In this document: positions 16,774 to 23,510 of the stretch, one piece after another
How the letters are laid out: every line of letters begins with the position of its first letter
Position numbering within the stretch: the first letter of the stretch is position 1
Origin: Actinobacteria bacterium UBA7422
GTDB lineage: Bacteria; Actinomycetota; Actinomycetes; S36-B12
Direction of reading: 5' to 3'
Assembly: GCA_002469525.1 (NCBI GenBank)
Contig: DKME01000051.1
Span: 1 to 29,133, forward strand
Length of the DNA stretch: 29,133 nt
Position numbers and translations under genes: made by a program
Notes under the pieces: model-generated
What the model was told of the DNA's origin: nothing
What the model saw: the letters and a program-made list of their open reading frames with translations, nothing else
Databases searched by the model: none

Positions 16774-18074
16774 GTGACCGCAGTGCCGAATTCGAGCAAA
16801 CCCCCGTGGAGAGTTACTTAAGCAAAGAAGTCAAGTCCAATGTGCTCAGCAAGAGCAAAGTTCGTCGCGCAAAAATCATCGGAATCGTCATGTTATTCCT
16901 TGCGGCCGTGGTCATGTTTGTTTTGGCTCCGGCATCCCAGGGGGTTGCAACATTCGGTTTGAGTTTCTCCGACGAAAAATTCCAACTCAGTGCCCTGGCA
17001 ATCCCAAGCACGGCGGCGCTGTACGTCCTGGCCATGGTTCTTGCGTTCCTCGGTGGAACTCAATTTCTCAAAGGCTTCCAACGCAAGTCAACCCTGATCC
17101 TTGGAATTTCTTTTGTCGTGTTTGTGATCTCGATCATGATCTGGGCAACTGCAGGTCAAGAGTTTTCACTGATCAGCATGCTGGTGTCCACCATTGCCCG
17201 AACAGCCCCGATTGCCCTTGGTGCGCTCTCGGGAATTCTGTGTGAAAGATCCGGTGTGGTCAACATTGGGATCGAAGGAATGCTGCTCGGTGGTGCATTT
17301 ACAGGTGTTGTCATGGGTTCACTACTCGGTGGGTGGGTCGGTCTGATCGCCGCCACAATCACCGGTGGAATCCTGGCGTTACTTTTGGCATGGCTCTCCA
17401 TTAACTACCGAGTCGACCAAATCATTATCGGTGTCGTTATAAACCTGCTAGTTCTGGGATTAACGTCCTTCCTTACCGCCCAAGTCCTGGTCAAGCGGCC
17501 CGAGTGGAATGACGCACCGATCTTCCCCGCGATCAAGATCCCGCTTCTTGGAGACATTCCGATCATCGGTCCAATGTTTTTCGACCAGACCGTGATCGTG
17601 TACGCCATGTTTGGCCTGGTTGCCCTCACCACCTTCATGCTCTTTCGTAGCCGTTGGGGGCTTCGCACCCGCTCTGTTGGTGAAAACCCCAAGGCCGCGG
17701 ATTCACTGGGCATCAGTGTTGCCAAGACTCGATACCTTGCCGTCATCTACGGGGGCATGGTCGGTGGTTTCGCTGGTGCCTGGTTCACTTTGGGTACGGT
17801 GGGTCGATTCGACGAAGGAATGACCGGTGGAGCAGGTTTTATCGGGCTTGCCGCCATGATCTTCGGTGGTTGGAACCCGATTGGAGCTCTAGGTGCGGCG
17901 CTGATATTTGGCTTCTCCGACTCGCTGTCGCAGAAACTGGCGCTGATCAATACGGCAATCCCAACCGAGTTCCTCGCCATGACCCCTTACCTGGTCACAA
18001 TCGTTGTCGTGGCGGGCCTAGTTGGACGTGCGCGACCACCAGCAGCCGACGGTGTTCCATGGGAAAAGAAGTAA
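16770..18074 (+). CDS. Nucleoside ABC transporter permease, second subunit
   Basis: 434 aa from the ATG at 16770, which overlaps the previous stop as ATGA and has a G-rich ribosome-binding site (AAGGGGTGGGG). A GTG nine bases earlier is in frame but less likely. NupQ/YufQ-type permease: after a polar N-terminus of about 30 residues there are 9-10 helices. Signature segments are LCERSGVVNIGIEGMLLGGAF, written here as ERSGVVNIGIEGML, and NYRVDQIIIGVVINLL. Late in the protein, GAGFIGLAAMIFGGWNPIGA is the conserved loop shared with the first subunit. It should form a heterodimeric channel with that subunit. Cytidine deaminase follows 9 bp later. Confidence 0.93.
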   Translation: MSDRSAEFEQTPVESYLSKEVKSNVLSKSKVRRAKIIGIVMLFLAAVVMFVLAPASQGVATFGLSFSDEKFQLSALAIPSTAALYVLAMVLAFLGGTQFLKGFQRKSTLILGISFVVFVISIMIWATAGQEFSLISMLVSTIARTAPIALGALSGILCERSGVVNIGIEGMLLGGAFTGVVMGSLLGGWVGLIAATITGGILALLLAWLSINYRVDQIIIGVVINLLVLGLTSFLTAQVLVKRPEWNDAPIFPAIKIPLLGDIPIIGPMFFDQTVIVYAMFGLVALTTFMLFRSRWGLRTRSVGENPKAADSLGISVAKTRYLAVIYGGMVGGFAGAWFTLGTVGRFDEGMTGGAGFIGLAAMIFGGWNPIGALGAALIFGFSDSLSQKLALINTAIPTEFLAMTPYLVTIVVVAGLVGRARPPAADGVPWEKK

Positions 18075-18083
18075 GCAGCGTTC

Positions 18084-18497
18084 ATGACAATTAGCGAGCA
18101 ACAGTGGCAAGAGCTTGCGCAAGCCGCCAACAAAATCATGACAATGGCGTACGCCCCCTACTCCAAATTCAAGGTGGGTGTTGCCGGCCTCATGGACGAC
18201 GGACGAATCGTGGTCGGTTGCAACGTGGAGAACGCTAGCTACGGAATTGGTCTGTGCGCCGAGTGCGGCATGGTCTCCGCGATCCACGCATCAGGTGGCG
18301 GAAAACTCTCCGCGGTCACCTGTGTTGACCAGCACGGTAATTCACTCATGCCGTGTGGTCGCTGCCGCCAGTTGCTGTGGGAAAACGGATCCCCCACAAC
18401 CCAAATCACGACCCCAGAAGGCATCAAGACTCTTCAAGAGATCCTTCCGCAAGCATTTGGACCCGACGACCTAGTCGAGCGACGAGAAGCTCGCTAA
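18084..18497 (+). CDS. cdd: Cytidine deaminase
   Basis: Zinc enzyme converting (deoxy)cytidine to (deoxy)uridine in the cytoplasm, 137 aa, matching the small tetrameric class. Motif YAPYSKFKVGVA (23-34) forms the substrate pocket with NVENASYG (47-54). Zinc and catalytic residues are Cys58, Glu60, Cys91 and Cys94 in LCAECG and MPCGRCRQLL, the three-cysteine arrangement of this class. It is the last gene of the transporter operon, 9 bp after the permease, so imported cytidine would be deaminated at once. In many actinobacteria thymidine phosphorylase (deoA) follows; here it does not. Confidence 0.96.
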   Translation: MTISEQQWQELAQAANKIMTMAYAPYSKFKVGVAGLMDDGRIVVGCNVENASYGIGLCAECGMVSAIHASGGGKLSAVTCVDQHGNSLMPCGRCRQLLWENGSPTTQITTPEGIKTLQEILPQAFGPDDLVERREAR

Positions 18498-18534
18498 ACC
18501 CACCCAGCCGACATCACCGCGCCCAAGGAGCAAC

Positions 18535-18912
18535 ATGCCTGAACTGATCCCAGCCCCAGTACACATCCCCGTCCCCGGTGGTAAAACCATCGAAGAGTAC
18601 GCAGGTCACGTTGCCACGGGCGACGACCGCGTCTCAATCGCCCACATGGTCGCCCCAGCCGGTTGGACCGAGCCCGAGCAGACCCCCGAGTTTGACGAGT
18701 TCACGGTAGTCCTAGAAGGCTCCCTCATGGTTGACTCAGAAAACGGCCCCACCAGGGTCAACGCGGGACAAGCAATAGTTGCTCGCGGTGGCGAGTGGGT
18801 CCGCTATTACACCGAAGACGGCGCGCGGTACATGTCAATCTGTGTGCCGGCATTCGCGCCGGACACGGTCCACCGGGCTGACGAGGATCACAACGTTTAC
18901 GACCCTGAATAA
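18535..18912 (+). CDS. Cupin-domain protein of unknown function
   Basis: Small single-domain protein, 125 aa, with AAGGAG nine bases before the ATG and 37 bp after cdd, so probably the end of the same transcript. The beta-barrel core is recognisable from EFDEFTVVLEGSLMV (about 52-66), then a turn GPTRVNAGQAIVARGGEWVRY, and closing strands to ICVPAF. The classic HxH metal motif of cupins is absent: the corresponding stretch is TPEFDEFTVV, so metal binding, if any, would use Glu/Asp. This resembles EutQ-like and related small cupins. No substrate can be named. The last 16 bp overlap the convergent FUSC gene tail to tail. Confidence 0.75.
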   Translation: MPELIPAPVHIPVPGGKTIEEYAGHVATGDDRVSIAHMVAPAGWTEPEQTPEFDEFTVVLEGSLMVDSENGPTRVNAGQAIVARGGEWVRYYTEDGARYMSICVPAFAPDTVHRADEDHNVYDPE

Positions 18913-19925
18913 CGAACCCTTTTTGCCAGTTCCCGGATAGACACGGCAATCAGTACCGCAACCACCGCACCAATCAAGGTGAAGAGGACGCGAATTTCTG
19001 CGACTTTGATTTGATCACTCGCCTGGTTCGAGTCTAATAACACCACGCCTGGTGTAATGAACGTGACAAATATCCAGTACGGGCCGCTCTGGTAGAAGGA
19101 CATAGCTAGGGAGATGCAAATAAATGCTAAGAAAAGTTGCATGTATCCGGACTGCAGATCAAAAATTTCAAGAGAAAATAACAACAGGATGGAGATAAGG
19201 CCACCGATCAAGGTGCCACCTACCCGGTAGGCAACCTTTGTTTTCATGGTTTCCCGTTCGGGTTGGACCACGACCAACACGGTCAAGATAATCCAGGCAC
19301 CGAGTCCGTTGGTCCAATATTCCAGCACAATAAATGTGGCGAGTCCGGTGGAAACAAATAGGGCCAGTGCGTAGGGGATAACCACGGGCAACTCGCGCTG
19401 AACCGGGGCTGCGCCAGCGGGTATTTTGTTTCGCACCACGTACCCGATCGCGGTGGCCCACAATCCACCGGAGAGCAGAATTAGCGCGCCGATTGCTGCA
19501 TACCAGGGGCTTTCAATTGCGGCCCCGCCGTCGCGCCAGTTGATCACCGGAGGACTCACCACGATGAACCCCAACGTGACCACCATGAGGAGACCGGGGC
19601 TTTGAGTGCCGCGACGTGCGGTCAGACCAACAAGGCCCGACACGATCGCGATTAAGGCTGTGTTCAGCGCGACACTGGGTGCGAACACCAAGGAGAGCCC
19701 ACCAATAAAGGCGGTGAGAAAGGTGAAGCGCAGCGCAAGTTTCCGGTTGCCACCAAAAACTGCGGCAGCCACTGGAACTGCCCCGAACAGGAATAGTTCC
19801 TCAGCCCCTTTGACAACGAACCCGCCGATCAGTAGTCCGGGGAGCAGGAGAAAAAAGAAAAAAGCGAACGCCAGTGCAAAAGGTCGAACCAGAAGGAGTG
19901 ACTTCTTAACTGATACCTGCACCAT
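18897..19925 (-). CDS. FUSC-family integral membrane protein (aromatic acid exporter-like)
   Basis: 342 aa, almost entirely hydrophobic, with about ten helices in two blocks (residues 12-165 and 180-335) around a short polar linker near 165-178. The second block holds the recognisable FUSC_2 pattern: GAWIILTVLVVVQPERETMK followed by YRVGGTLIGG. FUSC relatives are linked to efflux of aromatic or fusaric acids and to envelope transport, but the N-terminal periplasmic-adaptor partners of Gram-negative systems are not encoded here, so the cargo is unknown. The ATG lies inside the end of the upstream HTH gene (20-bp overlap), indicating translational coupling with a putative regulator. Confidence 0.75.
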   Translation of the reverse strand: MVQVSVKKSLLLVRPFALAFAFFFFLLLPGLLIGGFVVKGAEELFLFGAVPVAAAVFGGNRKLALRFTFLTAFIGGLSLVFAPSVALNTALIAIVSGLVGLTARRGTQSPGLLMVVTLGFIVVSPPVINWRDGGAAIESPWYAAIGALILLSGGLWATAIGYVVRNKIPAGAAPVQRELPVVIPYALALFVSTGLATFIVLEYWTNGLGAWIILTVLVVVQPERETMKTKVAYRVGGTLIGGLISILLLFSLEIFDLQSGYMQLFLAFICISLAMSFYQSGPYWIFVTFITPGVVLLDSNQASDQIKVAEIRVLFTLIGAVVAVLIAVSIRELAKRVRYSGS

Positions 19926-20187
19926 CAGACTCTACGGGAACCGCGTTGCCGGTAGTCATGAGATTCAGTTCAATTGCCCGTGTGACGGCCTCGTTGCGGT
20001 TCGCGGCTTTAAGCCGACGTGATATTCGCTGGAGTTCCTGTTTTACCGTGGACTGTGAATATCCCAGGCGGTAGGCGATCGCGGAATTCGATTTACCGTT
20101 TAAACAAGTTAATCCAGTTAATCGGTAAAGCAGGTTGTGGGAGTGGAGCACGGGGGGATCACTCCCACAACCTGAACTCGTCGCCAT
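19906..20187 (-). CDS. Single-domain LuxR-type helix-turn-helix regulator
   Basis: 93 aa consisting of little more than a LuxR/GerE DNA-binding domain: residues about 17-76, with GKSNSAIAYRLGYSQSTVK as the scanning and recognition helices and NRNEAVTRAIELNLM as the final helix. There is no receiver or sensor domain. An in-frame TAG 18 bp upstream of the ATG rules out a longer form. An alternative GTG start at 20151 (residue 13) has GGGAG ten bases upstream. The codons for residues 5-19 contain both arms of a perfect inverted repeat. The 3' end overlaps the FUSC gene by 20 bp, so it probably controls that gene and perhaps the divergent add gene. Ribosome-binding site for the ATG is weak. Confidence 0.7.
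   Translation of the reverse strand: MATSSGCGSDPPVLHSHNLLYRLTGLTCLNGKSNSAIAYRLGYSQSTVKQELQRISRRLKAANRNEAVTRAIELNLMTTGNAVPVESDGAGIS
20131..20174. repeat. Perfect 15-bp inverted repeat (hairpin) inside the LuxR-type gene
   Basis: CAGGTTGTGGGAGTG (20131-20145) and CACTCCCACAACCTG (20160-20174) are exact reverse complements, with a 14-nt G-rich spacer. On the minus strand the hairpin would begin 14 bases into the message after the ATG at 20187, with the GGGAG sequence paired in its arm and the alternative GTG start in its loop. No T-run flanks it on either strand, so it does not look like a terminator. It could control translation of the regulator, or be a small mobile or regulatory repeat that became coding. 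Confidence 0.85.
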
Positions 20188-20191
20188 TGCG

Positions 20192-20218
20192 CAACTTTGG
20201 GGCTAGCCAACTTTGGGG
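20192..20218. promoter_or_regulatory. Direct repeat CAACTTTGGGG in the divergent promoter region
   Basis: CAACTTTGGGG occurs at 20192-20202 and 20208-20218, a 16-bp period, with the 8-bp palindrome GGCTAGCC (20201-20208) joining them. It lies 5-31 bp upstream of the LuxR-type start and 41-67 bp upstream of add. Position and symmetry fit a binding site for a regulator of both divergent genes, possibly the LuxR-type protein itself. Inference only. Confidence 0.5.
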
Positions 20219-20258
20219 AGTCCTCGGTTACCGTGTGGTTGTCGGCTAACGTGGCCTC

Positions 20259-21389
20259 ATGAGTATTGACGTTGCAATTTCCTCCCCCGTCCCACTCGAT
20301 TTGATCATCGAGGCTCCTAAAGTCCTGTTGCACGACCACCTTGATGGTGGCTTACGGCCGCAAACAGTCTTGGACCTGGCCGCCGACTCGGGTTACTCGG
20401 ATTTGCCAGCGAGTGATGCGCAATCCCTTGGTCGTTGGTTCTCCGAGGCGGCCTACTCGGGTTCACTTGAGCGTTACCTTGAGACGTTCAAGCACACGGT
20501 TGGGGTGACGCAAAGCGTCGATGCGTTGGCACGGGTTGCGCGTGAATGCGCGGAGGATTTGGCCGCCGACGGTGTTGTCTATGCCGAGGTTCGCTTTGCT
20601 CCAGAATTGCACGTGGAAAAAGGCTTGAGTCTGCACGAGATCATTGACGCGGTACTTGCTGGGTTTGACGCTGGCGTTGCTGCTGCCACTGCCGGTGGGC
20701 GCAACATTCGAGTTGGCGTACTTCTCACCGCTATGCGGACCGCTGCTAACTCACGTTCGATCGCTGAACTTGCCGTTGAATACCGGGATAAGGGTGTTGT
20801 TGGTTTTGACATTGCAGGTGCTGAAGCGGGCTTCCCACCCACCCGTCACCTTGATGCATTCGAATATCTACGCCGGGAGAACGCTCACTTCACAATCCAC
20901 GCTGGTGAGGCATTTGGGCTGCCGTCAATCTGGGAGGCGATTCAGTGGTGCGGTGCTGATCGGCTAGGTCATGGTGTGCGGATCATGGACGACATCACGG
21001 TCAATGCTGACGGAAGCGTCTCCCTCGGTGACCTCGCGGCCTATGTCCGCGATCGCCGGATTCCCTTGGAACTGTGTCCAACATCCAACGTTCAAACGGG
21101 TGCAGCAGCGTCAATCGCAACCCACCCGATCGGATTGCTGCGCAAGCTCGGTTTCCGTGTCACCGTTAACACGGACAATCGTCTGATGTCGGGGACCTCC
21201 ATGTCACATGAAATGGACCTACTGAGCCAAGCTTTTGATTGGGGTTTGAAAGATATGGAGTGGCTAACAATTAATGCAATGAAAAGTGCGTTCATTGGCT
21301 TTGATGAACGACTTGAGATCATCAATAATCAAATTAAACCGGGATATGCTCAGATCAGATCCGAATTGGAAACACGGCTAACCCATTAA
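20259..21389 (+). CDS. add: Adenosine deaminase
   Basis: Zinc metalloenzyme converting (deoxy)adenosine to (deoxy)inosine, 376 aa. Metal ligands and catalytic residues are His25 and His27 (LLHDHLDGGLRP), His214 with catalytic Glu217 (FTIHAGEAFG), His238 (RLGHGVRI) and Asp306 (VTVNTDNRLM). The pattern CPTSNVQTG is typical. HLDGGLRP, where E. coli has HLDGxxR, and the length match actinobacterial adenosine deaminases. It supplies inosine for the purine nucleoside phosphorylase at 28162-28989 and the nucleoside hydrolase. The ribosome-binding site is poor. The gene is divergent from the LuxR-type gene with only 71 bp between starts. Confidence 0.95.
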   Translation: MSIDVAISSPVPLDLIIEAPKVLLHDHLDGGLRPQTVLDLAADSGYSDLPASDAQSLGRWFSEAAYSGSLERYLETFKHTVGVTQSVDALARVARECAEDLAADGVVYAEVRFAPELHVEKGLSLHEIIDAVLAGFDAGVAAATAGGRNIRVGVLLTAMRTAANSRSIAELAVEYRDKGVVGFDIAGAEAGFPPTRHLDAFEYLRRENAHFTIHAGEAFGLPSIWEAIQWCGADRLGHGVRIMDDITVNADGSVSLGDLAAYVRDRRIPLELCPTSNVQTGAAASIATHPIGLLRKLGFRVTVNTDNRLMSGTSMSHEMDLLSQAFDWGLKDMEWLTINAMKSAFIGFDERLEIINNQIKPGYAQIRSELETRLTH

Positions 21390-21428
21390 TCAATGTGTTT
21401 GAGGTGACTTAAGGGAAAGGTATCTGTT

Positions 21429-21701
21429 ATGTCGAATATCAGTGGTGCATTGGAGCAAGGGCAAGATCGCCTTGAACTTGTGCGCACCGAACTTGGGCGG
21501 GCCCGCGAAGTAATGGACCGAGTCGACACTGGCCTTTTGATCGCCGAAGACGTTCTGGAAACCACCGAGAATGTCATTGCGGCTAGCCGTCGAGTGTTTC
21601 CCGTCGTTGTTGTTGTCGTGGGTGTTCTCGCAGTCGGGGTTGGCGTTGGCGTGTACTTCGCCCGTAAATCTTCCGCTAAAAAAGCCCAAGACTCGGAGTA
21701 G
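21429..21701 (+). CDS. Small single-helix membrane protein, unknown
   Basis: 90 aa. Residues 1-53 are charged and helical in character (heptad-like GQDRLELVRTELGRAREVMD), probably a coiled coil. One strongly hydrophobic Val/Gly-rich helix spans residues 57-77, followed by a basic tail ARKSSAKKAQ. It therefore looks like a C-terminally anchored protein with a cytoplasmic coiled coil. GGGAAAGG lies eight bases before the ATG. It follows add by 39 bp and may be cotranscribed. I do not recognise a family, and no function can be given. Confidence 0.65.
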   Translation: MSNISGALEQGQDRLELVRTELGRAREVMDRVDTGLLIAEDVLETTENVIAASRRVFPVVVVVVGVLAVGVGVGVYFARKSSAKKAQDSE

Positions 21702-21704
21702 TGG

Positions 21705-21797
21705 GTGAAGCGAAGACTAAAAGCGCTTGCCTTATGCGCGGTAGTGGGGCTTTCGACTTCCCTTTTGACTTCATGTTTCGAGGAGCCAATAACGTAA
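21705..21797 (+). CDS. Possible 30-residue lipoprotein or truncated lipoprotein remnant
   Basis: Starting from GTG at 21705, the frame encodes a basic start (KRRLK), a hydrophobic stretch and a lipobox-like LLTSC with Cys24, then stops after only six more residues (FEEPIT). GGAG sits six bases before the start and overlaps the end of the previous gene, so translation would be coupled. Such a short mature chain (seven residues) is unusual: it is either a genuine micro-lipoprotein or a lipoprotein cut short by a frameshift or deletion. The sequence after the stop does not continue a recognisable domain. Confidence 0.4.
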   Translation: MKRRLKALALCAVVGLSTSLLTSCFEEPIT

Positions 21798-21861
21798 CCG
21801 GCAACGGAGCGATAACTGTGGGATGGACCGTTGAAGCGAGACGAAAAAATAGACTACAAGG

Positions 21862-21888
21862 TGTACCACCATTAATTTCGGTGGTACA
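21862..21888. promoter_or_regulatory. 27-bp palindromic operator candidate upstream of the antitoxin gene
   Basis: TGTACCACC (21862-21870) and GGTGGTACA (21880-21888) are perfect 9-bp arms around a 9-bp AT-rich centre. The right arm lies 8 bp before the antitoxin ATG at 21897 and overlaps the GGTGG that may serve as its ribosome-binding site. VapB-type antitoxins bind such palindromes to repress their own operon, which is the likely role. Confidence 0.65.
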
Positions 21889-21896
21889 TTCGCGTT

Positions 21897-22169
21897 ATGC
21901 CTACGGTAAAGCCACGTATTCAAGTCACCGAAACAGAGGAACTCACGGCAGCATTGGAGGTTGCTCGCGAGCTTTGGCCCGATCAACCTAAGTCTGCGCA
22001 GGTCTCGTTGCTAGCTCAGCGTGGCGCCGAGTCAATTATTGAACAGCGATTCGCTGAGTCTCTCGCGATCCAAAAAGCCATTTCCGACTTTCACGCTGTA
22101 ATTGGTGACACCTATCTCGGTGCTACGAAAGAGGAGCTGCGGCAGATGTGGGAGCGAGATGATTCTTGA
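21897..22169 (+). CDS. VapB-like antitoxin
   Basis: 90 aa. Its place directly before a PIN-domain toxin gene and an 11-bp overlap with it identify it as the antitoxin. The N-terminal VKPRIQVTETEEL strand followed by ELWPDQPKSAQVSLLAQRGAES resembles the DNA-binding half of antitoxins whose core is LWPDxPxSxLxxxLxxxGA. The C-terminal half (residues 60-90), acidic and ending REL-like in EELRQMWERDD, would wrap the toxin. A 27-bp palindrome lies immediately upstream, consistent with autoregulation. The subfamily of the DNA-binding fold is not certain. Confidence 0.8.
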   Translation: MPTVKPRIQVTETEELTAALEVARELWPDQPKSAQVSLLAQRGAESIIEQRFAESLAIQKAISDFHAVIGDTYLGATKEELRQMWERDDS

Positions 22170-22542
22170 CTCGAGTGCGGTTATTGCATTGATTAACCCA
22201 AAAGACGTCCATTGTGACGAAGTAACGGCGAGTTTGAAAGCCAATCCTCAAAAGCCGCGAATCCTGCATGAAGTCTCACTCGCTGAATGTCTAGTGAGGT
22301 CGAGCGCAAGAGACGAAGCTGGTGAAGTACTCCGATTTATGGAAATAATGGGATTTGAATTTCAATCCACGTCTGGGGTGGCCGGTGCATTGAGGGTGTC
22401 GGAAATCCGCATGAAGACCAAGCTCCCGCTGCCAGACTGTTACGTGATTGACATTGCGATCAGACTGAAGCTTCCACTTATTTCATTTGACCAGAAACTC
22501 AATTCTCGTGCACAAGAGATGGGCGTCGAAACAGTTTTTTAG
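22159..22542 (+). CDS. vapC: VapC-like PIN-domain ribonuclease toxin
   Basis: 127 aa from the ATG at 22159, chosen because it begins the canonical PIN strand MILDSSAVIAL and follows GGGAG at close spacing. The acidic residues expected to hold Mg2+ are Asp4, Glu43 (SLAECLV), Asp93 (LPLPDCY) and Asp111 (LISFDQKL). All four are present, so the nuclease should be active. VapC toxins cut specific RNAs, often tRNA or rRNA; the target cannot be read here. It overlaps the antitoxin by 11 bp. Its stop touches a small acetyltransferase remnant on the other strand. Confidence 0.9.
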   Translation: MILDSSAVIALINPKDVHCDEVTASLKANPQKPRILHEVSLAECLVRSSARDEAGEVLRFMEIMGFEFQSTSGVAGALRVSEIRMKTKLPLPDCYVIDIAIRLKLPLISFDQKLNSRAQEMGVETVF

Positions 22543-22622
22543 ACAGTGGGTAATTTCAAAGTCCAAAACTCTTCGACAGTTATGAACCCTGCGGTTGCGT
22601 AGAGGTTCTTGGCCGGGTTCAT
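22539..22622 (-). pseudogene. Remnant of a GNAT acetyltransferase C-terminus
   Basis: A 27-codon minus-strand frame directly after the ALDH-like gene (and in its reading frame, after its TAA) encodes NPAKNLYATAGFITVEEFW near its start. N-x-A-x-x-L-Y-x-x-x-G-F is the standard C-terminal acetyl-CoA-side motif of GNAT acetyltransferases. The rest of such a protein (about 120 residues) is missing, so this is probably a fragment left by a deletion or by arrival of the vapBC pair. Chance resemblance is possible for so short a stretch. Confidence 0.4.
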
Positions 22623-22634
22623 TGGTTGGGTTTG

Positions 22635-23510
22635 TTACATACCCATGGGGTGCCACACGGTTTTGATTTCCGTGAAGGCGCGGATTCGGGAGAGGCTTGG
22701 GGTTGCATTCCAGTCTGGGTTGGTTGGTGACGTACGGACACGTTTGACGGTTCCGGCTGCTTCGATTTCAAGTTGTGTCAGGAGTTCGGGGTCGGTAATG
22801 CCCGTGAGGTCGAGGGCGTTGACGTCCGCGTGGCTTGCAAGTGAGGGCATGATTTCGGCTGGGTCACCGGTGAGAATATTGATGTTTCCTGCGACCACGT
22901 CACTTGTTGCTAAACACTCGGTGAAGGTGATTGCCGGGATCGGTGAATTGGTGCTGGCGATCACGATCACCGAATTACCGCTCGTGACGATCGGTGCGAT
23001 CACGCTGACAAGACCGAGCAGGCTGGAGTCTTGGGGGGCAACGGCAGCAACGACACCGGTTGGTTCGGGGATGCTGAAGTTGAAGAACGGCCCTGAAACT
23101 GGGTTGGTGTTGCCCAGGACTTGCGCGTATTTGTCGGCCCAGCCGGCGTACCACACCACCCGGTCGATTGCTTGATCGGTTTGCGCGGTTGCCTTCTTTT
23201 TGCTGGTGCCTTCGGCGTCTTGGATGTCGCTTGCGAACTGGTCTTTGCGGCCTTCCATTACTTCAGCGATCCGGTAAAGGACCTGTCCACGGTTGTAGGC
23301 GGTGGCTTTTGACCAAGAGTTAAAGCCGGTGCGGGCTGCGATCACGGCGTCGCGTGCGTCTTTGCGACTGGCTTTGGCAACGTTGGCGAGGAATTCACCA
23401 TTGGTGTTGACCACTTCGTAGGTGCGGCCGGATTCACTGCGGGGAAATGCACCGCCAACAAAGAGTTTGTGGGTTTTGCGTACTTCCACGCGTGGGTCGT
23501 TCCCGATCAT
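22635..23510 (-). CDS. Truncated aldehyde dehydrogenase-like protein, catalytically incomplete
   Basis: 291 aa, against about 480 for a full enzyme. Residues 15-250 match the NAD-binding domain: KLFVGGAFPRSESGRTYEVV at the start, VVWYAGWADKYAQ in the middle, and NILTGDPAE near 211-219. The Asn of PWNF is replaced (APQDSSLL, 158-165), the NAD-binding Lys of LKPA is lost (VIVIASTNSP), and the domain with catalytic Glu and Cys is absent. The last 20 residues (SRIRAFTEIKTVWHP) look like the C-terminal oligomerisation strand of ordinary ALDHs, so the catalytic domain seems internally deleted. The start overlaps the stop of the complete ALDH by four bases. Probably a structural or regulatory partner of that enzyme. 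Confidence 0.8.
   Translation of the reverse strand: MIGNDPRVEVRKTHKLFVGGAFPRSESGRTYEVVNTNGEFLANVAKASRKDARDAVIAARTGFNSWSKATAYNRGQVLYRIAEVMEGRKDQFASDIQDAEGTSKKKATAQTDQAIDRVVWYAGWADKYAQVLGNTNPVSGPFFNFSIPEPTGVVAAVAPQDSSLLGLVSVIAPIVTSGNSVIVIASTNSPIPAITFTECLATSDVVAGNINILTGDPAEIMPSLASHADVNALDLTGITDPELLTQLEIEAAGTVKRVRTSPTNPDWNATPSLSRIRAFTEIKTVWHPMGM

Noticed and set aside
21701..21991. 96-codon frame overlapping the small membrane protein stop and the antitoxin start
   Set aside because: It would run through the operator palindrome and the antitoxin gene in another frame; the better-supported start at 21705 is in a different frame.
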